DNA from: Roseovarius sp. UBA6217
Lineage (GTDB): Bacteria; Pseudomonadota; Alphaproteobacteria; Rhodobacterales; Rhodobacteraceae
Assembly: GCA_002421985.1 (NCBI GenBank)
Contig: DISF01000053.1
Span: forward strand, 13,841 to 77,840
Direction of reading: 5' to 3'
DNA: 64,000 nucleotides
Shown here: piece after piece, positions 57,941 through 64,000 of the stretch
Layout: each line of letters starts with the position of its first letter
How positions within the stretch are numbered: position 1 is the stretch's first letter
Position numbers and translations under genes: made by a program
Notes under the pieces: model-generated
The model's database searches: none
Told to the model about the DNA's origin: nothing
What the model saw: only the letters and a program-made list of their open reading frames with translations

Positions 57941-60036
57941 TGCCTTGCCTTTCCCTGGGTGCCGGTTGGCGCGCGCAGGATCACCGCGTCAAGCACCGTG
58001 GCACCCGCCGGACCGGCGCGCACCGGATTGAGATCCATCTCCGCGATGTCGCCGCGCGCGCCCAGGATGGACAGGATCACAAGAAGATCGGCAAGCGCGT
58101 CCAGATCGGCACCGGGCTGGCCGCGCAGCGGACCCAGCAGCGCGCGGCCGCGGATCTCGTCGATCATCGCGCGCGCTTCGGTGCGTCCGAAGGGCGCGGC
58201 GCGGTGGGTCACGTCCCCCAGCGCCTCGACCATCACGCCGCCCAGGCCAAAGCTCACCACGGGGCCAAAGACCGGATCGCAGTGCAGGCCCGCCATCACC
58301 TCGACCCCCGGTCCCTGTTCCATGCGTTCGACAAGGGCGCGCCCAAGCCCGTGACCCTGCCGTGCAAGCGCCGCCTCCATGGTTCCCCAGGCAGCCGCCA
58401 GCGCATCGGCATCCGCCAGCCCGACCGCCACGGCCCCCGCCTCGGTCTTGTGCAGAAGTCCGGGCACCAGCGCCTTGAGCACGACCGGAAAGCCGATCTC
58501 GCGCGCGGCGTCTTGCGCGGCGTGGGCACTGGCCACGACCCGGCCTTCGGGCACTGTCAGGCCCAGGGCGGCCAGCGCCGCCTTGGCCGACGCCTCGTCC
58601 AGATCGCCGGGGGGGAGCTCGGGCAGAGTCGGGGTCGCCTCCTCTGAAAGCTGCCAGCCGCCGCGCCAGAGCAGCCGGCTGAGCGCCGCTACCGCCTTGC
58701 CGAGACTGCGAAAGGGCGAGAGGCCCGCCGCGTTCAATGTGGCATAGCCCTGGGCGCGATGGCCACTCATCCAGACCGGCAGCAAAAGCGCCGGGCTGTC
58801 CGGTGCCAGCGCCACCATATCGTCGGCGGAGCGGTCGGTGATCGGGCCGTAATCGGCCGGGATCGGCAAGAGCACCACATCGGTGGCCGGATCGTGCGCC
58901 ACGAGCGACAGGCAGTCGCGGTTGAGCGTGTCCTGCGTGAAAACCTGTGTCGTCAGATCCACCGGGTTCTCAACCGCCGCATAAGACGGGGCCAGCGCAC
59001 GCAACCCCGCGCGGGTGTCGGGGGCCAGTTCGGACAGGGTCAGCCCGGCGCTGCCCACCATATCGGCGGCCAGCGCCGCAGTGCCACCCGAGAAGGAATA
59101 GACGCAGATCCCCCGCCGCGGGGCGATGCCGGCGCGCTCGAACAGCGCCGCCGTGTCGATCAACTCGTCCAGATCGTCCACCTCGACGATGCCGTGCTGT
59201 CGAAACAGCGCCGAGGTGACCGCCGCCGATCCGGCAAGCGCGGCGGTGTGCGAACGGGTGGCGGCAACGCCATAGTCGGACTTGCCGACCTTCATCGCCA
59301 CCACGGGCTTGCCCGCGCGGGCAGCGGCGCGCGCGGCGCGCAGGAAGCGCGGCCCGTCGCGGACCCCCTCGGCCAGCAGCGCGATGACCCCGATATCGGG
59401 ATCGCCTGCCATGTGATACATGAAATCGGCCATCGTCAGGTCGGCCTCGTTCCCGGTGGAACACCAGAGGCCAACACCGATGCCGCGCTCGCTGGCCTGG
59501 ATGAAGGCGCGCCCAAGCCCGCCGCCCTGGGTGACAAGCCCGATGCGCCCGCCGAGCCGATCATCCTTGAACACCGGCGAGAAGGTCAGCCCGAGCCGGC
59601 GGTTGATGTTGCTGAGTCCGGGCGAGTTCGGCCCATAGATGCGCATCCCGCTCTGGCGCGCGATAGCCGCCATCTCGGCCTCGGTGGCGCGGCCCTCGGC
59701 CCCGGTTTCGCCAAAGCCCGAGGTGAAGACCACCGCAAACCCCGTTCCCGCCGCCGCGCAGTCGCGCAGGGCCGCGATCACCGCCTCGGCGGGCAGGCAC
59801 AGCACCGCCACATCGACGGGGCCGGGCAAGGACGACATCGCGGGATAGGCGCGCAGGCCCAGAACCCTGTCGCGGCCAGGATTGACCGGGAAGATATCTC
59901 CATCGAAGTCGGAATGTTCGGCAAGGTTACGCAGGGTGTCGCAGCCCACGCTGCGGGACCGTTCGCTGGCCCCCAGAATCGCCACGCTCCGCGGTGCAAG
60001 AAGCCGCGAAAGATCAGGGAAACCGCCCACCCCCAT
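57937..60036 (-). CDS. Acyl-CoA synthetase (ADP/NDP-forming), fused alpha and beta domains
   Basis: A 699-residue acetate-CoA-ligase (ADP-forming) family protein. Order: CoA-binding domain (SVAILGASERSRSVG), succinyl-CoA-ligase-like domains with LVTQGGGLGRAFI and STGNEADL, the phosphorylatable His263 in ATRSHTAALAGS, then an ATP-grasp domain from about 500 (AKAALAALGLTVPEGRVVAS, GFPVVLKALVPGLLHKTEAG). It makes an acyl-CoA with ATP to ADP, reversibly, or recovers energy from one. Start ATG 60036, four bases after the MaoC stop. Having both an ADP- and an AMP-forming ligase in one operon hints at two acids, or activation of one and energy conservation from a product. Confidence 0.87.
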   Translation of the reverse strand: MGVGGFPDLSRLLAPRSVAILGASERSRSVGCDTLRNLAEHSDFDGDIFPVNPGRDRVLGLRAYPAMSSLPGPVDVAVLCLPAEAVIAALRDCAAAGTGFAVVFTSGFGETGAEGRATEAEMAAIARQSGMRIYGPNSPGLSNINRRLGLTFSPVFKDDRLGGRIGLVTQGGGLGRAFIQASERGIGVGLWCSTGNEADLTMADFMYHMAGDPDIGVIALLAEGVRDGPRFLRAARAAARAGKPVVAMKVGKSDYGVAATRSHTAALAGSAAVTSALFRQHGIVEVDDLDELIDTAALFERAGIAPRRGICVYSFSGGTAALAADMVGSAGLTLSELAPDTRAGLRALAPSYAAVENPVDLTTQVFTQDTLNRDCLSLVAHDPATDVVLLPIPADYGPITDRSADDMVALAPDSPALLLPVWMSGHRAQGYATLNAAGLSPFRSLGKAVAALSRLLWRGGWQLSEEATPTLPELPPGDLDEASAKAALAALGLTVPEGRVVASAHAAQDAAREIGFPVVLKALVPGLLHKTEAGAVAVGLADADALAAAWGTMEAALARQGHGLGRALVERMEQGPGVEVMAGLHCDPVFGPVVSFGLGGVMVEALGDVTHRAAPFGRTEARAMIDEIRGRALLGPLRGQPGADLDALADLLVILSILGARGDIAEMDLNPVRAGPAGATVLDAVILRAPTGTQGKARQ

Positions 60037-60040
60037 CGGC

Positions 60041-60532
60041 TCACTCTCCCGGCGGGGCACGACGGACGAGCAGTTTCCAGACCCCTTCCACCACGACCTC
60101 GCCCCGTTGGTTGATCGCCTCACGCCGGAATGACAGGATGCCGCGTTCGGGCTTCGATGTTTCGCGTTTCTCGGCCACGGTGACGCGCACCCTGATCGTA
60201 TCGCCGATGAATGTGGGTTTGGGGAACCGGCACTGCATATCCAGAAGCCCCAGTAGCGAAGGTTCGAGGAAACTGTTCATCAGCATCCGCGTGGTCAGCC
60301 CCGACATCACCGACACCACCAGAAGCCCGTGCGCGATGCGCTGGCCGAAGGCCGAGCCGGCGGCATACTCGGCATCCACATGCAGCCGGTTGAAATCGCC
60401 CGAAAGGCAGGCAAAGCCCGTCACATCGGCCTCGGTGATGGTGCGGGTTGGACTGTCGAACACATCGCCCTCGCCGAGATCCTCCCAATAGAGCTGCTGG
60501 CCCTTCAGGGCCGAAAGATCGGGTCGTGTCAT
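60041..60532 (-). CDS. MaoC-family (R)-specific enoyl-CoA hydratase-like protein
   Basis: A 163-residue single hotdog MaoC domain. The hydratase-2 motif is ACLSGDFNRLHVDAEYAAGS, with catalytic Asp46 and His51, and FGQRIAHGLLVVSVMSGL completes the active site. It should hydrate an enoyl-CoA to the (3R)-hydroxyacyl-CoA. Start ATG 60532 overlaps the TGA of the AMP ligase (ATGA). The frame extends far upstream inside the ligase gene and that part is discarded. Confidence 0.87.
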   Translation of the reverse strand: MTRPDLSALKGQQLYWEDLGEGDVFDSPTRTITEADVTGFACLSGDFNRLHVDAEYAAGSAFGQRIAHGLLVVSVMSGLTTRMLMNSFLEPSLLGLLDMQCRFPKPTFIGDTIRVRVTVAEKRETSKPERGILSFRREAINQRGEVVVEGVWKLLVRRAPPGE

Positions 60533-62052
60533 TGGCTTTCCTCCTCCTCCGGTAGCGCCAGCACCGCCTCCTTGAGGTCGGCCTTGAGGACGCGGCCGGT
60601 CAGGTTGCGCGGCACCGCCGCCATGAACACCACGCGCCGCGGGCGCTTGTAGCGGTCGAGCCGGGCCTCGGCATGGGAGATCACCTCGGCCGCTGTCATC
60701 CGGGCACCCGGCGCGGGCACGATCACTGCGCAGATCGCCTCGGTCCAGTGCGGATCGGGCAGGCCGATGCAATGCGCCTCGGCGATCGCCGGGTGGCTGG
60801 CCAGAACCTCCTCGATCTCGGGGGCATAGACGTTGATGCCGCCGCTCTTGATGATGTCGCGCTTGCGGCCGGTGAACCAGAGCAGCCCCTCGGCGTCGAT
60901 CCGGCCCAGATCGCCCACGGTCAGATAGTCGCCGCGCCGGGTCTCGGCGGTGAGCGCCTCATCCTTGTAATAGCCGTCATAGCGGCTTTCGCTGCGGGTG
61001 CAGATCTCGCCCACCTCGCCCTGCGGCACCTCGTTTCCATCGTCATCCAGCAGCTTGAGTTCGACCCCGAAGAAGGGACGGCCCACGCAGTTGCCCGCCA
61101 GGTTGCGGCGCAGATCCGCGGCGGTCAGGTTGGCATAGGGCCCTGCTTCGCTGGAGGCGGCATAGATCATCAGCGCATCGCCGAACTTGTCGAGCGCGGC
61201 GCGCTTCAGGTCTGGATACATCTCGCCGCCGCCCGACTGCAAGGTGCGCAGCGACGACAGGTCGGCAGCGGCGAACCCCTCGGCCTCGACCATACGCTGG
61301 AGCATGGCCGGCAGCAGCATTGTGGCAGTCAGCCGTTCGTCCTCGATCAGGCGCAGCGCGGCAGCCCCGTCAAAGCGGCGCATCAGATAGACGCTGGCAC
61401 CCAGATAAAGCGGCAACAGCGTGTAGGTGCAGCCCGCCGACAGGCAGATCGGAAGCGCCGAAAGCGCCCGGTCGTCGGGGCGGAAGCGCTGCTCGATCGC
61501 GCGCTCTTCCATGCCGAAGAGACTGCGCAGCGCGCCCTTGGGCTTGCCGGTGGTCCCCGAAGTGTGAAGCATGATCGTCGTGCCATCCCCGCCCTGGGGT
61601 GGATCGGGCGGGGTATCTGACAGCAGGTCCGACAGACGCGGCAATCCGTGGTCGGCCCGAGGCTCATCGCCAAGGGCGATGATGTCGCCCACCACGGTGC
61701 GAAACAGGTCCGCATGGTCGATCGCCGCCTCTCCCAGCAGCAATGCCTTGCTGTCGGCGCGGGCCACCACCTCGGCCATGACCTCAGGCGCGATGCGGTA
61801 GTTGATCGGTGCGGGGACCGCGCCGATTCCGGTCACCGCCACATAGGCGGCAAGGAAATCGGGATGGTTCTCCGAGATCACCGCCACCTTGTCGTCCGGC
61901 CCGATGCCGCGGCGCGCCAGCACCGTCATCATCCGTTCCACGCGGTCGAGGAGATCCGTATAGGTCTGGCTCCGCCCCTCGAACACCACCGCCGGTTTCG
62001 TCGGGAACCGCCGGGCGTTCAGCCTCAAGGCGTGCAGAAAAGTCATGGCCAT
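60529..62052 (-). CDS. AMP-forming acyl-CoA ligase
   Basis: A 507-residue ANL-superfamily ligase: MLHTSGTTGKPKGALRSLFG (adenylation loop), YAASSEAGPYA in place of the usual YGxTE motif, TVGDLGRIDAEGLLWFTGRK with the ribose-binding Asp, IIKSGGINVYAPEIEEVL, and the catalytic Lys in NLTGRVLKADLKEAVL. It activates a carboxylic acid as acyl-AMP and then acyl-CoA. An ATG at 62046 is an equal start candidate. Third gene of the 63977 operon, ten bases after the acyl-CoA dehydrogenase. Confidence 0.87.
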   Translation of the reverse strand: MAMTFLHALRLNARRFPTKPAVVFEGRSQTYTDLLDRVERMMTVLARRGIGPDDKVAVISENHPDFLAAYVAVTGIGAVPAPINYRIAPEVMAEVVARADSKALLLGEAAIDHADLFRTVVGDIIALGDEPRADHGLPRLSDLLSDTPPDPPQGGDGTTIMLHTSGTTGKPKGALRSLFGMEERAIEQRFRPDDRALSALPICLSAGCTYTLLPLYLGASVYLMRRFDGAAALRLIEDERLTATMLLPAMLQRMVEAEGFAAADLSSLRTLQSGGGEMYPDLKRAALDKFGDALMIYAASSEAGPYANLTAADLRRNLAGNCVGRPFFGVELKLLDDDGNEVPQGEVGEICTRSESRYDGYYKDEALTAETRRGDYLTVGDLGRIDAEGLLWFTGRKRDIIKSGGINVYAPEIEEVLASHPAIAEAHCIGLPDPHWTEAICAVIVPAPGARMTAAEVISHAEARLDRYKRPRRVVFMAAVPRNLTGRVLKADLKEAVLALPEEEESQ

Positions 62053-62062
62053 GATCGCGGCC

Positions 62063-63235
62063 TCAGGTGAAGGCCGAGATACCGAGGATCTCGCGCCCTA
62101 TGATCAATGTCTGGATTTCCGATGTGCCCTCGGGGATCAGCCCGCCGCGTGTGTCGCGGAACAGCCGCTCGATCGGGTAATCGGTGGAATATCCCAGCCC
62201 GCCATGGGCCTGAAGCGCCATAGAGGCCACCTCATGCGCCGCCTCGCTGGCATAGAGCTTGGCGATAGAGCATTCCTTGCGCGCAGCCAGCCCCGCATCG
62301 AGCGCCTGCGCGGCCCGGTCGGTCAGCGCGCGCGCCGCTTCGGTGCGGATGGTCATGTCCACGATCAGCTTCTGCACCAGTTGATAGCGCCCGATCACCT
62401 TGCCGAACTGTCGGCGCGTCTTGACGTAGTCGATGGACAGGTCCAGCGCCCGCTGCGCCGCACCTGTCGCCCCCGCCGCCACGTTGAGCCGCCCGTAGTT
62501 CAACCCGGTGAGGATCGCCTTCAGACCCCCGCCCGCGGGGCCGAGCAGGTTTTCCTTGGGCACCCGTGCATCGTGAAAGGACAGTTGCGAGGTTGCCGTG
62601 GCCTTGATGAACATCGTGCCCAGCCGCGAGGCCTCGAACCGGGTTTCGGTCGGATCAACGATGAAAAGACTCAGATCGCCATCACAGCCTTGGGTGAAGG
62701 TCCGCGCCACCAGGATTCCGACACGACCGTGAACGCCATTCGTCGTCCACAGCTTGCCGCCATTGATCAGCCAGTGGTCGCCCTTGTCCTCGGCCCGGGT
62801 CTGGACCGAGGCGACGTCGGAACCGTGGTCTGCTTCGGTGATCCCGACCCAGACCGGCATCTCGCCGGCCATGACGGGTTTCAGCCACTTCTCCTTCTGC
62901 CGGGCGTCGCCCAGATGTTGCAGCAGCGCGGCGACGATGTTGACGGTGTTGAGCAGAACCCTGAGCGACAGCCAGCGATACCCTGCCTCCTCCATCATCA
63001 TCGCCCAGGTGCGGTAGCTGAGACCATAGCCGCCCGCGTCTTCGGGCAGAAGCCCGCCGAGATAGCCGAACTGGCGAAGCTCGCCCACGATCTCCCAAGG
63101 CAGCACGCCCGCCGCCTCACACTCGGCGATGCGAGCCTCGGTCAGCTCGCGCGCCATGAAACCCCGAATGCTGTCACGCAGCATCCGCGTCTCCTGCTGC
63201 TGGTCATCGGGGGACGGGGCGATGTGTTCAGCCAT
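62063..63235 (-). CDS. Acyl-CoA dehydrogenase
   Basis: A 390-residue acyl-CoA dehydrogenase: VGITEADHGSDVASVQ and NGGKLWTTNGVHGRVG in the FAD loops, HGGLGYSTDYPIERLFRDTR, and the C-terminal GLIPEGTSEIQTLIIGREIL with the EGT catalytic Glu. The second motif residue DH in EADHGSD replaces the usual PGAGSD turn. ATG 63235 is preceded by ACCGGAGGGCGGT and overlaps the SDR stop by eight bases; the ATG at 63295 would extend into the SDR and is not used. Confidence 0.88.
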   Translation of the reverse strand: MAEHIAPSPDDQQQETRMLRDSIRGFMARELTEARIAECEAAGVLPWEIVGELRQFGYLGGLLPEDAGGYGLSYRTWAMMMEEAGYRWLSLRVLLNTVNIVAALLQHLGDARQKEKWLKPVMAGEMPVWVGITEADHGSDVASVQTRAEDKGDHWLINGGKLWTTNGVHGRVGILVARTFTQGCDGDLSLFIVDPTETRFEASRLGTMFIKATATSQLSFHDARVPKENLLGPAGGGLKAILTGLNYGRLNVAAGATGAAQRALDLSIDYVKTRRQFGKVIGRYQLVQKLIVDMTIRTEAARALTDRAAQALDAGLAARKECSIAKLYASEAAHEVASMALQAHGGLGYSTDYPIERLFRDTRGGLIPEGTSEIQTLIIGREILGISAFT

Positions 63236-63977
63236 ACCGCCCTCCGGTGATGTGCAGCGTCTCGCCAGAGATGTATTCCGCCGCATCCGAGGCAAGGAAC
63301 ACCACGCCGTTGGCGATGTCGCGCTCGTTGCCCAGACGCGGGACGGTATTCATCGCCAGCGCGCGCGACTTGATCCGGTCATAGTTCGGAAGCGCCTCGA
63401 TCATGTCGGTGGCGATGAAGCCTGGCGCGATGGCGTTGACGGTGACGTTGAAACGCCCCTGCTCCATCCCAAGCGCCCTGGTAAAGCCGATGATGCCGGC
63501 CTTGGCCGCTGCATAGTTGGTCTGCCCCGGATTGCCGAGATAGGCACGCGACGAGATATTGATGACCCGGCCCCAATTCTGCTCCATGAAATGCGGCACC
63601 ACGGCGCGCGCGCAGTTGTAGGCCCCTTTCAGGATCACGCCCACCACGGCATCCCAATCCTGCTCTGGCATCTTGGTGATGTAGTTGTCGCGCGGAAAAC
63701 CGGCGTTGTTCACAAGGATATGGACGGCACCGAATTCTTCGACCGTGCGCGCGACAAGCGCGTTGACCTGTGCCGCGTCGGTGACATCGCAGACGACACC
63801 GATCACCGCGTAACCGTCGGCGGCAAGCGCGGCGCGGGTGGCTTCGGTGGATTCGGGGTCGATATCGGTGATCACCACCTTTGCCCCTTCCTCGGCCAGC
63901 GCGCGCGCCGTCACCGCGCCGATCCCGCGGCCCGACCCGGTGATGATTGCCACCTTGTCCTTCAGTCCCAATTCCAC
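63228..63977 (-). CDS. SDR-family oxidoreductase (FabG / 3-ketoacyl-CoA reductase-like)
   Basis: A 249-residue short-chain dehydrogenase: GSGRGIG nucleotide motif, ITDIDPE after strand 2 (NAD-preferring), NNAGFPRDNYITKMPEQDWD, Ser in NISSRAYLGNPG, NYAAAKAGI with the catalytic pair, and the end SGETLHITGGRYG. It oxidises a 3-hydroxyacyl-CoA or reduces the ketone. It is the first complete gene of the minus operon in view. Only 23 bases remain upstream before the window edge, with a GGAGCAG ribosome site, so the promoter or further genes lie outside. Confidence 0.86.
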   Translation of the reverse strand: MELGLKDKVAIITGSGRGIGAVTARALAEEGAKVVITDIDPESTEATRAALAADGYAVIGVVCDVTDAAQVNALVARTVEEFGAVHILVNNAGFPRDNYITKMPEQDWDAVVGVILKGAYNCARAVVPHFMEQNWGRVINISSRAYLGNPGQTNYAAAKAGIIGFTRALGMEQGRFNVTVNAIAPGFIATDMIEALPNYDRIKSRALAMNTVPRLGNERDIANGVVFLASDAAEYISGETLHITGGRYG

Positions 63978-64000
63978 TTTCTGCTCCTTTGTATTGTCTA

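Noticed and set aside
1..64000. CRISPR arrays, insertion sequences, integrase or prophage genes
   Set aside because: I saw no regularly spaced repeats, transposase or integrase motifs. The tandem repeat at 7651-7688 has only two units and no spacers of CRISPR size.
7309..64000. Second attachment site (copy of the tRNA-Tyr 3' end) inside the window
   Set aside because: No direct repeat of the T-arm/acceptor sequence was found to the right, so the island hypothesis stays open and no att site is annotated.

Overview
The window reads as chromosomal DNA of a GC-rich alphaproteobacterium, most likely a Rhodobacterales (Roseobacter-group) species. This is inferred from codon bias, from the rlmB/tRNA-Tyr arrangement and from the style of the housekeeping genes; no rRNA or other decisive taxonomic marker is present.

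Layout. (1) Positions 1-7336 are ordinary core genome: gpmI (cut by the left edge), idi, suhB, a decayed GNAT acetyltransferase, a TerB/DnaJ protein, a small secreted protein, a GlcD-type FAD oxidoreductase, a CoA-binding protein, rlmB and tRNA-Tyr. (2) Positions 7337-7690 are a lower-GC block of palindromic intergenic repeats. (3) From about 7.7 kb to the right edge the window is almost entirely acyl-CoA catabolism: nine acyl-CoA dehydrogenases, six SDRs, three biotin-dependent acyl-CoA carboxylases, three enoyl-CoA hydratases, an SCP-x-type thiolase, three PaaI-type hotdog proteins, an AtuA-family protein, an HMG-CoA-lyase-like enzyme, two short citrate-synthase-fold (citryl-CoA-lyase-like) proteins, two class III CoA-transferases, four acyl-CoA ligases and a BioY biotin transporter.

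The genes form tightly overlapping operons: minus 17064-8743 (thiolase, SDR, carboxylase A, hydratase, dehydrogenase, bioY); minus 23345-17952 (AtuA and carboxylase B, whose biotin carboxylase and biotin-carrier subunits are separate genes); plus 23606-28593; plus 30076-34922; minus 37958-35925; plus 38054-50071 (ten genes including carboxylase C and the HMG-CoA-lyase-like enzyme); and minus 63977-54843 (a separate module with two kinds of CoA ligase, MaoC, a CoA-transferase and a second citryl-CoA-lyase-like protein). A branched-chain-type ABC transporter at 52.6-54.75 kb has decayed to fragments around an intact acyl-CoA dehydrogenase.

The main discovery is a local regulon. Five copies of a 16-bp palindrome, consensus TCTAACA-NN-TGTTAGA, occur only in four divergent intergenic regions (17118, 17196, 23546, 29994, 37996), one of them next to a gene for an unusual tandem (two-in-one) TetR regulator. 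Together with AtuA, a geranyl-CoA-carboxylase-like carboxyltransferase and dienoyl/enoyl-CoA reductases, this suggests an Atu/Liu-like regulon for degrading a branched, isoprenoid or alicyclic acid. The actual substrate cannot be told from sequence.
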